A stretch of 64,000 bases of DNA from Parapristionchus giblindavisi (lineage: Eukaryota > Nematoda > Chromadorea > Rhabditida > Diplogasteridae), in NCBI GenBank assembly GCA_943737045.1, contig CALSFV010000474.1, positions 1 through 64,000 on the forward strand, in the 5' to 3' direction. The notes beneath the pieces were generated by a model. It ran no database searches and had not been told where the DNA came from. It saw nothing but the letters and a program-made list of their open reading frames with translations. Shown here piece after piece: positions 36,424 to 48,331 of the stretch; position 1 is the first letter of the stretch, and the number at the start of each line of letters is the position of its first letter. The position numbers were made by a program, and so were the translations under genes.

Positions 36424-37664
36424 CTAGTGTCCTCCAACCTCAGCCTCTCCGGCCTTCTTAAGAGGATTGTACTTCTTGAAATACTCCTTATCGGCCAACT
36501 TCTGACGGATACCGTACCAGTGCTCAACCTACAATTTTATATATCTCTAAACTGAATGAATCAATGATGATCATGTAATAGAATGATCATGATAACGCAT
36601 TGTGTTCTACAGAATGATCTTGATCGGAAGATCATGAATAATCAATAATCATAAATCAATCATAATGGAATAATCATTCAAACAGCAGCAAATGATTAAA
36701 TATAAATTGAAGACAAATAGATTAAAAGTGATCGTGGTTGATTATAAAATGATCTTTTTCCAGACTACTTATCAAAATTTCAATCAACGTGGATAGGATA
36801 AAGACAAATGTAAAATGATACCTCGTGATGGTGACCATCTTCCTTGCCCTTAGTGTATTGGATGCGGTGACGAGGCTTGACTGAACAACATATATAATTT
36901 ATTTTATATAATCACAAAATATATTAATTATTCGTTTTGTTGTACTCTTCATATAACATAGACCCATTAGTTTGAAGTGTGGAAGTAATAACTACGAAGG
37001 TGTTAATGTAATAACACGGTCGAATGGGAACTTCGTTAGTATTGCACAAACGATAAACACCATAGAAATATGTTCAACGATGCTTTAGAATTGTGCCCAA
37101 TCATACGGTCGAACGAAGAAAGCTCGACTTACTGGGAAGGACAAACTTGTAAACTCCATAGAGGATAGCTCCGGAGTAGATGTAGAAGCGGAAGACGGGG
37201 AGGAACTTCCAGCAATGACGCCATGACCACATACGAATCTAAATATCGACCATTATAATAAGAATTGTAATTATAAGCTAGTTCATATTATATCTATCAT
37301 ATTTAATTCATTGTGTATCAAAAGCACAAAACAATACGTTTATATGTGAATTTAATTTGCGCAAGGTATATAATTTACAAGGGCTTTACGTGCATTAAAG
37401 ATTAGTAGACTTGTCCATACAAATCAATAAAGCGACAGCAGATGCGCTCAATATTCAGTCTTGATAATCACAGATAACATTAACTGCAAATTAATTTAAA
37501 GAAATATCACGTACGTATTCTTGTGCGTTCCAGGGCCTGGCAGGCATTCTGGGGTGAAGCTGCGACTCCGGAATGGGGGCATTGGGAGAAGCGAGAGTAA
37601 CAGCGGCACCGCGAACGGTTTCTGCCGACCACTTGACAGCCTCCAGAATCTTCGTGGCCACCAT
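36424..37664 (-). CDS. 139-residue protein with one predicted membrane span; possible mitochondrial inner-membrane subunit
   Basis: Four exons (37515-37664, 37133-37238, 36822-36880, 36424-36528) with consistent phases. N-terminal ~50 residues: MVATKILEAVKWSAETVRGA, then a Pro-rich stretch ending PARPWNAQEY. Then IRMWSWRHCWKFLPVFRFYI and YSGAILYGVYKFVLP, one probable membrane span flanked by basic residues. The tail is hydrophilic and basic, with HHHE, VEHWYGIRQKLADKEYFKKY and the end EAEVGGH. Size, one span and basic/histidine-rich tail are typical of accessory subunits of complex I or ATP synthase, but I cannot assign a specific one. Codon choice (AAG, CTC, GCC, CGT, TAC) is strikingly more GC-ending than in all neighbours, suggesting very high expression. 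Confidence 0.7.
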
Positions 37665-38870
37665 TACCTTCAAAGAATCATCGATTAATATACGAATATG
37701 ACGTCATTCAATACGAAAAGAAATGGATAAACAGATGAAGGAGCATAGTACGAGCACCAATGCATCGAAGAACACTATAAATGATTCATAACTATATTAA
37801 AAATCTATTTAAAAGAGTTACATATGAAACGGCCCGATTTTAGCTCTAGAATTTTTTTACAGTATGCGTGTAAATCGCTTTGAGAGTGGTGTGTTTGAGA
37901 TTCTACCGTATAGCTTTATAATCTATTGTGAAGTGATTTTATTCATTCCAAATGAAATAATTAAAAATTCAAATAAAAGTTTTCAGAATTTTTATTTCGT
38001 GCCATATTTTTGCACTCATACCATTTGCGTTGTGCGTTTTTCAGTTCATTTGCGAGCACATAAAATCTACTATGGACAAAGGATGAACGAGATCTTCGTG
38101 GGTTGCTTCATTGAAATAAGAATAAATAAAGAAAGATTCACGATTTTGATAGTTTCCGAAAGCAAAAAAAAAAAAAAGCTTGAAAAATAAAAAAAAATTT
38201 GTTTTCACTAGATAATGCGTGTAACGGAAATTTTTCCGTTTCCCCCGATTTTGCTGGGTTTTCGGTATTTTTGACCGGAAAAAGTTTTCCGAATTTTTTC
38301 CGATTTTTTTTTGCGCACAACCCTGATTTTTACGATCGCCATAGAAACAAAAAAATATTGGTTGACTCTGGATTTTTTCCCCAAATATGGATAAAATCAC
38401 ACAAGTCCGATTTTTAAATTCGTGCGCTCACTTTCAGGATCAGGGATTCAGCGAAACTCGAGTATTTTGAAAATATTGATTGCAGCTTTAACACAATTTT
38501 AGTACATGTATTGTGATCAAAGTGTAATAACTTATTCTGGCAAATACATTCATTAAAAGAGGGTGGTATTGAAATAGATATATGTTATTGGAATGATCTC
38601 AGACACATTGTAATCACTTCTAGATCACTTCATCAACTCATTACATATTCCTCAAAGAAAGTTGAGTTATTGAAAGAAATTATTAATCATATGAAAAATA
38701 TGTCAAGATCCAAAGTGAATTTATTTTTAATATCATAATTTAATATGTGACATCAACTAAAATGTGTGACGTCATAAATATCTTCATTCATTCATTGAAT
38801 ACATTCATATAATGAAGATTAGATGAAGATTACTCAGTGAATATGTCATATCAAGGATGGAATAGAGTCT
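37665..38870. other. Intergenic region, AT-rich
   Basis: Holds runs of A/T and a GC-poor stretch with repeated TTTTCCGATTTTT-like words (38230-38320) that could be remnants of an old element. No exon chain found. ORFs near 38040-38410 are alternative frames of this low-complexity sequence. Confidence 0.4.
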
Positions 38871-38879
38871 CATTCCATG

Positions 38880-39605
38880 CTTCTCTCCCTCTCTCCCATC
38901 ACTCTCCTCCTCTCCCCCCCTCCCTCTCTCCCTCTCCCTCTCCCTCTCCCTCTCCCTCTCCCTCTCCCTCTCCCTCTCCCTCTCCCTCTCCCTCTCCCTC
39001 TCCCTCTCCCTCTCCCTCTCCCTCTCCCTCTCCCTCTCCCTCTCCCTCTCCCTCTCCCTCTCCCTCTCCTCTCCCTCTCCCTCTCCCTCTCCCTCTCCCT
39101 CTCCCTCTCCCTCTCCCTCTCCCTCTCCCTCTCCCTCTCCCTCTCCCTCTCCCTCTCCCTCTCCCTCTCCCTCTCCCTCTCCCTCTCCCTCTCCCTCTCC
39201 CTCTCCCTCTCCCTCTCCCTCTCCCTCTCCTCTCCCTCTCCCTCTCCCTCTCCCTCTCCCTCTCCCTCTCCCTCTCCCTCTCCCTCTCCCTCTCCCTCTC
39301 CCTCTCCCTCTCCCCTCTCCCTCTCCCTCTCCCTCTCCCTCTCCCTCTCCCTCTCCCTCTCCCTCTCCCTCTCCCTCTCCCTCTCCCTCTCCCTCTCCCT
39401 CTCCCTCTCCTCTCCCCTCTCCCTCTCCCTCTCCCTCTCCCTCTCCCTCTCCCTCTCCCTCTCCCTCTCCCTCTCCCTCTTCCTCTCCCTCTCCCTCTCC
39501 CTCTCCCTCTCCCTCTCCCTCTCCCTCTCCTCTCCCTCTCCTCTCCCCTCTCTCCCTCTCTCCCTCTCCCTCTCCCTCCCTCTCCCTCTCCCTCTTCCCT
39601 TCCTC
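38880..39605. repeat. Very long (CCCTCT)n / (GGGAGA)n array
   Basis: About 660 bases of almost pure hexamer CCCTCT with a handful of slippage points (for example near 39068, 39231, 39313, 39410, 39530). The complementary strand has over 100 GGG runs separated by 3-nt loops. It is open in several frames only because the repeat lacks stops. Similar but shorter CT-rich sequence continues to about 39840. Confidence 0.97.
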
Positions 39606-40431
39606 TCTCTTCCTTCTCATCGATTCTCCTTTTCCTTCAACTAGACGTATGCCCCTATCAAGTCCTTCATCCTTCACACTTTCTATTTCATTCAGGTTAG
39701 TCTTTCTCTTATACAACAATTACAAATGAAGCTCTCTCCCTCTCCCTCTCCATCTCCCTCTCCTCCTTCCCCTCCCTCTCCTTTTCTCCCTCCCCCTCCT
39801 TCTCCCTCTCCTTCTCTCCCTCTTCCTCTTACTCTCCATCCATTCATCCCTTCCTCTTCATTTGTTCTTCATTCATATTTCTTTTCTCTCTTCAGAGTAC
39901 AGTTTTGATCATTCATTATCATCCAGATTAGATCAATATCATATCATTTGATATATACGATCTTTCTTTTCTTTTCAATTAAATACATATTCTTTATTTG
40001 TTAGTAGTTGATATATATACTATATAAAATGAGGGACTCCTATTTCCCATTCTTCTATATATTCATTTCCCTCCTTTACCGATGGATAGAGGGAAGAAGG
40101 AAGAGAGAAAGAAGATGAAGAGGTAGAGAAGAAGCTCTATATAGACAATCAAATTGTATCTTGAGAGGGGTATTATGGATTCATCTTCATTTTATATTCT
40201 TTGTAGTAGTAGTCCACTATACTATTAAAGATATGAGATTCAAATAATGATAATAGATATTTAATTTGATTAAAGTATCTGAAAGATACGAATGATATAA
40301 TTGGTTAGATGCGTTAACTAGTTGGGTCCCCCGTGCAAAACGCTCACAGGAGGGAGATCATGCCAGATTCAATTTAATTCAATTTGAATTTGATTCAATT
40401 TTCTCAAATTCAATTTGAATCGTCATTCCTC
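39606..40431. other. Intergenic sequence upstream of CNRIP1
   Basis: CT-rich to about 39840, then AT-rich. A patch at 40315-40375 (GTTGGGTCCCCCGTGCAAAACG) is GC-rich. A set of AATTCAATTTGAATT direct/inverted words lies at 40370-40425. This probably includes the promoter and 5' UTR. Confidence 0.4.
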
Positions 40432-42502
40432 ATGACCTATTCCCCATATAAACCTCCTATACCTCCTATACCTCCTATAACGATAAAGTAGTTCTCGAGT
40501 GAGCTTCTCCTCTAGTCTTCCTTGTTAGACTTCAACTTAATTAAATAGTAAATGACTACATAATAAGAAGAAGGAAATGAATTGAATTGTATTATAGAAG
40601 TGTTGATCATGATGAACCAATTGCATTCAAAGTTGATGGACAACGATTTGATGGAAATTCGAGAACTTTCAAATTTGCTGTCGACACTAAATATAAAATT
40701 ATGATTGAAACTAAACCTCATATTGAATTTCAGTTAGTTTATTATATACTCTACTAATAGAAAATAACCTCAATGTACATGGTATTTGATAACAAATTAT
40801 TTTATTTTATTTATCATAAATTTAAAAAAAAGATGAAAAAAACATTGTGAAGATTCAAGAGTCTAAGAATATTTTGGATTGTGCTTTGAATGAAAAACAA
40901 TCGATCTGTTCATTCATTTATATTCCAATAGATGATAAATATGTATTGATTGCAGTCATCTTCATATAGGAGGTTCAGATTTAGCTCTAATTGGGGAAGG
41001 AATCTCATCGGGTAAATATGGATCAGATTGGAATACAACTGGAATAACTCCAACTAAAAGAGGATCAAGGGAAAATATTGGATTGAATTTACAAGTAATT
41101 ATTCATTATTATAAATATTATTATAATATTATCATTATTGGCGACTGACTGACAATGAGTACTATGAACTGAGAAATACTGAAAATCATTATTTCGGAAG
41201 AAAAATATCTAGATACAATAATGACAAAATACTTGTTTTATTTACTTGAATATTTTTTAAATCGTGTTTTGTAGTCAATATCGATAAGCTCAACTACTTT
41301 TGCTTAGAACTTTTATCCTTGAAAAAAATATCTAAACAGTTATAGTGAATTTTCAACAAAAATCACTTAAATCTACTTTTAAAAATTCCATTTTTCGATG
41401 TTAAATGATAGTTCATGGTCATTCACATAACAATCCATAGTCTCAATTCATATCTCGTGTTTTTGAAGTGAAAAAAAGACAAAATTCCGTAGGTTTGAAC
41501 TCAGGCCTGACCACAATCATTTGACGTTTTAACAACACCGAGAAAGTGCTCTAACAATAAGATAAATTTGGGCATTGAGACGTTTACAGATAAAAGAAAT
41601 TTCAGGGTAGTTTATGTAACAAATTTCGTGATTTCTTTTTAGACATATTCGTTTACCTAAAAAACACGAAAAACAACTTGTTATTTACCCTATGGTTGAT
41701 CACAAAATGTATCAAAGAACAGTTGCATTTCATTTTTAGCTGTCCAAGCTTATACAGGAGTAACTTGGTCCAGTTAGATTGTCGCTATTTTGCTTTAAAC
41801 ACGTTTTACCAAGAGGTCAATATGGAATCTCACCCGAAGGTGTTCGGGGTTGTTGAGAAGAATTGAGAGCTCTAACGTGAATGGCATAAAGGCTATTTAG
41901 TAGTCTGTGCGTTTCACTGCTAGAGGCTTTGAATGGTATCCAGTAGGGTTTGTCGCTATTAAACTTAATAATTCATTTTTCGAAAATCAATAAACATATT
42001 GCATTTGATTTTGCTTTTTCCCATAGTTCGTGAGAATGAATACCTAGAGAGCTGAGGGAATAGATATAAGCATAAGGTAGAGAATAGAGTAAATGTTCAA
42101 ACAATTCGTTTCTCACTACAAGAATGTATCAGAAGATAGACACAAATAGAAAAGAATACAAAAGATAAAAGACTATTGAACCATTCATCAAACATCTACA
42201 TCTTATTCTGTAATACATGCTGAAAACGGAAATCAGCAAGTTAAAAGGATCTAAAAATGATCTGGCATGATAAACCGAAAAGAGATTCGAATTTCCTCAA
42301 TTTTGATTTCGTACATCGAACCAATAAATAATAAGTGAATATTCAGGGTCCAGGAGGTGTTCTACGTTCAAAATTACAATGTAAATTCTATAAGAAAGAA
42401 GATTCTCATTGTACATGGGGACATAAAATGAATTGTCTTCAATGGAATTGTTCTATTGATTCTGCTGGAAATATTTCATTAGGAGAACAAAATATTAAAT
42501 AA
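40432..42502 (+). CDS. CNRIP1: Cannabinoid receptor-interacting protein 1 homologue
   Basis: Exons 40432-40487, 40598-40732, 40956-41094 and 42347-42502 give 161 residues (the human protein has 164). Family blocks are clear: AFKVDGQRFDGNSRTFKF, LHIGGSDLALIGEG, TTGITPTKRGSRENIGLNLQ, and KLQCKFYKKEDSHCTWGHK before a C-terminal LQWNCSIDSAG. The protein is a small cytosolic beta-sandwich that in vertebrates binds the C-terminal tail of CB1 receptor; its role in invertebrates is not known. The first exon was chosen because its phase fits and ITIKSVDHDEPIAFKVDG aligns ungapped with the family, although its PPIPPIPPI stretch comes from a CCTCCTATA triplication. The third intron is 1.25 kb. A Tc1-like foldback element starts 45 bases after the stop. 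Confidence 0.88.
41095..42346. other. Long CNRIP1 intron
   Basis: 1.25 kb, far longer than the other introns of this gene, so probably an insertion. On the minus strand at about 41490-41570 there is a faint tRNA resemblance (GTTAGAGCACTTTCTCGG followed by GAGTTCAAACC), possibly a decayed tRNA-derived repeat. No coding exons found. Confidence 0.3.
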
Positions 42503-42547
42503 GTCATTGAACATAGATATTTATATAGTAATAAATTAATATAGATA

Positions 42548-43983
42548 CAGTACCGTGCAAAAGTCTGGCCCCAAAATTTGAATCGCTATAACTTTCTTCG
42601 TACTTGATCGATCGGCCCCAGGATTGTTTTATTAAATAGTGTACCCATTGGAGATAATTTGTATGTTATTGATTATTATCTGCGATGATGAAATGATTTT
42701 ATCATTCTTGAAATGCCGAGGTGCGAACGTAAAAATAGGTTTATTCTCAGGTAGATTTTTTCTAGTAGTCCAATTTTTTTTATGAGGAACGAACAACTAT
42801 CGGTGAACGTTTTAAGCCATTAACCACGTTGCTTGCATATCGCTCCGAGGAATTAGCTAATTTCGCCTGACCCATGAAAATTTCGTAAAACTGTCATAAC
42901 TCAGTCTGTAGTTGAGCTACGGGCCTCAGATTCAACAAGTATTATCACATGGTCATTGGGCACCACCATGCCAATTTCAGAAGGATTCCGCTTCTTGAAG
43001 AGAAAATTCGAAAAAAATCCAATATCATATTTTGGGCAAACGGTATTTGCCAGCCGGTTTTTCTAAAAATCTAAAAATTTGGTATGATGTGCACAAACAT
43101 CTACAAAGTGGCGAGATTACAGGAGTTCAATTACGACGTTGCCCATAAAATTATCATTGACAGTCAAAGTGGACGGAACCTAATTTCGTTCGTTATGGAG
43201 AATTATTACGGGTCAATAACCCAGTATTTCATATCAATTTTGATCGGATTTTGACCCAAGTGTTTAATAAGCACATTTCCTACAAGTATCCCCAATTTAG
43301 TTCCACTATTGGACATTCCACCTCTTTTATCTATCTCTTTTCTCGCAAAATTCCACTTTGACTGTCAATGGTATTTTTATGGGCAAAGTCGTAATTGAAC
43401 TCCTGTAATCTCGCCACTTTGTAGATGTGTTAGGTAGATGTTTGTGCACATCATACCAAATTTTTAGATTTTTAGAAAAACCGGCTGGCAAATACCGTAT
43501 GCCCAAATTATGGTATGGGATTTTTTTCGAATTTTCTCTTCAAGAAGCAGAATCCTTCTGAAATTGGCATGGTGGTGCCCTATGACCATGTGATAATACT
43601 TATCTGAGGCCCGTAGCTCAACTACAGACTGAGTTATGATATTTTTACGAAATTTTCATGGGTCAGGCGAAATTAGCTAATTCCTCGGAGCGATATGTAA
43701 GCAACGTGGTTAATGGCTTAAAACGTTCACCGATAGTTGTTCGTTCCTCATAAAAAATTGGACTACTAGAAAAAATCTACCTGAGAATAAACCTATTTTT
43801 ACGTTCGCACCTCGGCATTTCAAGAATGATGAAATCATTTCATCATCGCAGATAATAATCAATAACATACAAATTATCTCCAATGGGTACACTATTTAAT
43901 AAAACAATCCTGGGGCCGATCGATCAAGTACGAAGAAAGTTATAGCGATTCAAATTTTGGGGCCAGACTTTTGCACGGTACTG
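42548..43983. mobile_element. 1.44-kb foldback element with Tc1/mariner-type ends
   Basis: Two ~625-bp inverted arms (42548-43171 and 43357-43983) flank a loop of about 180 bp. The terminus CAGTACCGTGCAAAAGTCTG is repeated inverted at the other end. Both sides are flanked by TA (42546-42547 and 43984-43985), the target duplication of Tc1/mariner elements. No transposase frame is visible, so it must be mobilised in trans. The right arm has a small internal duplication (GTTAGGTAGATG) absent from the left. Confidence 0.88.
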
Positions 43984-44397
43984 TATTTAATAATAATTAT
44001 ATTTAATAATAATAATAATATATTTGTATGTGTATTTATGAATTGATTCAATCGAACTCATTCCAAATCAACATCTCTCATTTTGATTCATTTATCCCGT
44101 TGATCTTTGATCTTTGATCTCATTCTCATCGATTCATTATTGATTGTATGAATGTGATATACATAGTTGTGACTGTATAGTGTATACAAATAAAGTGAGT
44201 GAGACTATTCTAAGATGTTTACTTCTTAACTTCTCTTCTTTGCGTGTCAATTGAAGATAAAAGCTAACGGTTCCATTCTCCATGTCCTTCCCCTTCCATC
44301 TCCTCCTCCATCTCCTCCTCCATCTCATCATCGTCCCCTTCATCTACTTCACCTCACCTTCTCTTTCATCATCTTGATACTCTTCATTCCTTCAGAA

Positions 44398-46019
44398 ATG
44401 AAGATTCTTCTACTCATACCTCTTATTGTTTATGCGCAACAAGATCAACAATGTAAGTGATTATCTATTCATTCAATCATTATCTATTCATTGATTCTAG
44501 ATGGTCAATATAATAATGGTCAATTTGTTCAACGTAATCAATATACAATGATGAGTGGATCATCTCAACCACAATATGATTCATCTCAGAATCAATATCC
44601 CAATCAATTCAATCAAAATCAACAATTCCAGACTACTCAGAACCCTAACCAATATAACCAAAATCAGAATGGAAACCAAGATCCCAATCAATTCAATCAA
44701 AATCAACAATATCAACAGAATCAATATGGATCTAATCAACAGTACCAGAATCAAAATCAATATTCTCAATCTACTCAGAATCCAAATGATCAATTCCAAT
44801 ATCAAACACAAAATCCCAATCAATATAATTCTTCTCAGCAGAATCAACAAGGACAAGTTCAATACGATCAATATGGAAGAGTAGTCAATCAAGGTCCATC
44901 ATCAACTCCTTATCCTAATCAATATAATAATAATAATCAATATGATCAATCGAATGGAATTCCAAGTGAACCAATATATGATGCTGATGGCAATCAAATC
45001 AATTCTCCGTCTGGAAATAATCAAGGATCAATGAATGGAGGATATGATAGTAATGGTTCCAATGGAGGTATGAATGGTATGAATGGAGGATCAAATCAAT
45101 ATAATGGAGTAATCAATAATCAAAATGGACAAAACTCTCAAATGGCTTCACTTACACAATATTCATTCAATAATGGAGCTTGTTTCTATCAGGTTAGTAT
45201 TTTATCTTTCAACTTTGAACCTTATATTTTTTCATATTTATCATTTTATTGATTAATAAATTCTAATAATTCTTTAAAATTAAGAATGGTGAAGTAGTGG
45301 AGAATGGACAACGTCGTCCGTTGAATTCAAATGAATTACAACAATTACAATCATTCCAACAACAATTAACACAATATGGAAGAGATCTTTCTTCTTCTGT
45401 AAGTATTCCTTCATCTATTGTTATCTCATTTCATTCAATTGAGTAAGAAATAAATAAATAAAGTTTAAAATACTAAAATGAATGAATATATTGAGATGGG
45501 TAATTTCGTAAGTACAATATTGAATTGGAATCCCTCATCTGGTCATTCTCTTCCTTCTTTATCATCTACTCCAACTATGCCATCACTTCCTTGTTTCTGC
45601 ACTCAAACTTCTTGCCAGGTACTCTATTCAATCATAGTTGATCTTTGATCTTTGATCTCTATTCATTGATCTTTCATCTTTAGGCAGGATCTAATCTAAA
45701 CTCCAATTCTTATTCATCTCAATACATTGGAACCGTTCCCCAATCTCCTCAATTCGATCAGAATAATAATAATCAATATAATCAGAATTCGAATCAATTC
45801 CAAAATCAAAATAACCAATATCAGAACCAAAACGGTCAATTCCAAAATCAGAATAATCAATACCAGAATCAAAATAATCAATACAATAATCAAAACCAAT
45901 TCCCTAATCAGAATCAATATGACCAGAATTCCCAATATCAGAATTCCAATTCCCAATTTCAAACTAATCAATATCAACAACCACAGTACAATTCTCAACA
46001 ATCATACGGTAAGAAGTAA
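44398..46019 (+). CDS. Secreted glutamine/asparagine-rich (prion-like) protein
   Basis: Exons 44398-44452, 44501-45192, 45285-45398, 45496-45618 and 45684-46019 give 439 residues. Signal peptide MKILLLIPLIVYA. Two long low-complexity domains made of NQ, QYNQNQ, QFQNQ and NQYQ units flank a central ordered island of about 100 residues with cysteines (ACFYQNGEVVENGQRRPLN, then FVSTILNWNPSSGH and PCFCTQTSCQ). The composition is that of nematode pqn-type proteins. The island has at least four Cys and may be a small disulfide domain. Function unknown; an extracellular or cuticle-associated polymer is an inference only. Confidence 0.75.
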
Positions 46020-46548
46020 TTGTATGATATTGATTGATTATGACTCATACTGGGTAATATTGTACACTTTACATTGTATCTCATCATTCGTTTTTCATTC
46101 TTCCTTTAATCTTTTTTCTCTCACTTTGCAGATAGGATAAATATTTGTTTAGTAACTCATTTTGATGGCAGAAAAGAGAATACAACGAAGGAGAAGAAGA
46201 TAGAAGAGAAAAGGAGAGGGAGAGGGAGAGGGAGAGGGAGAGGGAGAGGGAGAGGGAGAGGGAGAGGGAGAGGGAGAGGGAGAGGGAGAGGGAGAGGGAG
46301 AGGGAGAGGGAGAGGGGAAAAGGAGAGTAAGATGGAGAGGAATGGAACATGGACGAACAAAGTAATTACCCAGAAAGAGTGGTTAATCTGTTTCATAATT
46401 ATCTTGATAGATATGGTCTAAGTAGATAAGGGATTGAATAAAAAGAAGATAAATGATATAGAGAGATGATGGGATACCTTGAAATGAAGGGGAAAGTGAG
46501 TGCATTTCCTCAATCTATTCATTCATATCTATTTAGATATAATAGGAT
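46020..46548. other. Intergenic region with (GAGAGG)n microsatellite
   Basis: A perfect GAGAGG array lies at about 46213-46316. The rest is AT-rich flanking sequence. Confidence 0.7.
46213..46316. repeat. (GAGAGG)n microsatellite
   Basis: About 17 uninterrupted GAGAGG units. Confidence 0.95.
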
Positions 46549-47208
46549 ATGAATACGATTCTACTTCTATCACTTATACTTTATCTTCCATTTATTACTA
46601 CATATAATATTCCTCCCCAGGGAGTTCCTCGTAGTGTTGCAGAGGTTATTTAGATCATATTCATTCATTATTGATTGATTGATTTATTGATTATAGTTAG
46701 ATGTCATGATCTCTCAATGCTTGCTTACTTTATGTAAAGAATGGATAGCAGAATGTCATTGGCACTGTGATCAACTAAAAGGACCGGTTAGTTCATAATA
46801 ATATCCTCATTTATTTTATCTTTTAAAACCTGTGAATTGCCGCAAAATGTTCAAATGGATCTTCTTTTTAATACTCTATTTCATATCGCATTTATTTTAA
46901 TGACTTTCTAAACCATTCATTGTTTTAACTAGAGAAAAGTAGATTATCAATATCAAGAGGAGGATCAAAATATTAATACTCTATTCCATATAGCATTTAT
47001 TTCATTTTACATTCATTCCAGTAATGTGCATTGTAAATTCATGAAACTGGCATAAGAAAAATAGAGTTGATTAAATGTTATCTTGTCTTCTCTAGAGATT
47101 TCATAAACTTAAATCTATTAATGAATGACTCTTCAGTTACTTCATAAACGTTGTATGGAATGTCTTGGATGGAAAGGAAAAGAATGTAGAGAATGTTTTG
47201 ATCTATGA
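46549..47208 (+). CDS. Small secreted cysteine-rich peptide (85 residues)
   Basis: Exons 46549-46644, 46697-46786 and 47137-47208. Signal peptide MNTILLLSLILYLPFITT. The mature part has eight cysteines in a compact pattern: QCLLTLC, ECHWHC, RCMEC, ECREC. This suggests four disulfides. Not recognised; could be a small secreted effector or antimicrobial-like peptide (speculative). The second intron (350 nt) contains nothing notable. Confidence 0.62.
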
Positions 47209-47379
47209 ATATTGATTGTATCTATTGAACTATACGATAAACTTCTTCTTTTCTCTTCTTTTGTTCACACGTAGATTAGACAAAAGTATATAGGACTTAT
47301 CTTGAAGTAGTTAGAAAGAAGAAGAAGAAGAAGAAGGAATAGAGGTATCCTTCAGTCTTCTCTATTTCACTCTTTCAAT

Positions 47380-48012
47380 ATGGAGGTTTGTATTCTTCAT
47401 TATCATCTCATATATCATTCGATTACATCGTTTAAATCATCTACTTTCATATATAATTGATCTATTAAGCATATGAAACAACGAACTCTAGTATCTTCTG
47501 ATATGGATGTTGATAGAATTGTTAAAGAGAATAAAAGAACAACTGTTATTGAAAGTAGAGAGATTATCTACTTCAAACGACCTATGGTATATTCATTATT
47601 ATACTGAATCATCTAATGATTTTATTGATGAAGAGAAGTCATTCAACTCCTCGAAGTTCATTAAATGAAAAGAAGAAAGAAGATGAAGGAACATTTCTAT
47701 CTATTAGAGATACTCCAATAACGTAAGATTCATTATTCATTCATCAATATAGATTATATTATTGAGTAATCAATCAAATGGAGAATCAAATGATAGTATT
47801 CTACAAGAGAAGGATATAAAAGATGAAGTTGAAGAAAGATTAGCTGATACTGAAAGAAGAAATAGTGATACAAGGTATGGAGATTATCATATCTAAAGTA
47901 TATTCTTATCAAGTCAATTGAAATTAATAATTCCATTTTGATATTCAGACCATCATCAACATTTCGTGTATCATTCCATCCTTCGACGTATCCTCAAGAT
48001 AACAATTTCTAG
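47380..48012 (+). CDS. Small hydrophilic protein (127 residues), unknown
   Basis: Exons 47380-47385 (only two codons), 47470-47586, 47634-47722, 47767-47874 and 47949-48012, all in phase. Charged, with no membrane segment. Contains RSHSTPRSSLNEKKKEDEG and DEVEERLADTERRNSDTRP, and ends VSFHPSTYPQDNNF. Probably an intracellular, partly disordered protein. The tiny first exon is uncertain, but the chain from exon 2 on is consistent. Confidence 0.55.
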
Positions 48013-48331
48013 ATTATCAATTCTTATATCTATCACATTTATCTATAACATTAATATGATAATATATTTTGTATGACTAATTGAATATAATAAAGATGAG
48101 CACAAGTGAAATAATCTTCGTTTTCTTTGAATTAAAGACTCTGATAAAGAATAGATCGACTAGACATATGAAGTAACCAGTACATATAGAAAACAATGAA
48201 AATATAACAATGAATATGAAATAAATTATTAGTATTAGATATTATTATAATTTGATGATACAGAAGGTCATCTTTTGATTTGTTTAATAACAAATATGAG
48301 AAGAAGAAAGATAACCCGTAAAGGTATATAA
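48013..48331. other. Intergenic sequence before the foldback element
   Basis: AT-rich, likely 3' UTR of the preceding small gene. Nothing else noted. Confidence 0.4.

Noticed and set aside
38041..38417. Overlapping ORFs in both orientations
   Set aside because: AT-rich, homopolymer-laden sequence with no phase-consistent exon neighbours.
38805..39719. ORFs of 250-300 codons on both strands
   Set aside because: They are readings of the CCCTCT/GGGAGA hexamer, open in several frames at once with no non-repeat content.
44555..44892. Overlapping ORFs of about 100 codons on both strands
   Set aside because: Alternative frames of the Q/N-rich exon; biased composition keeps them open.
45714..46140. 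ORFs of 95-137 codons on both strands
   Set aside because: Shadows of the last Q/N-rich exon.
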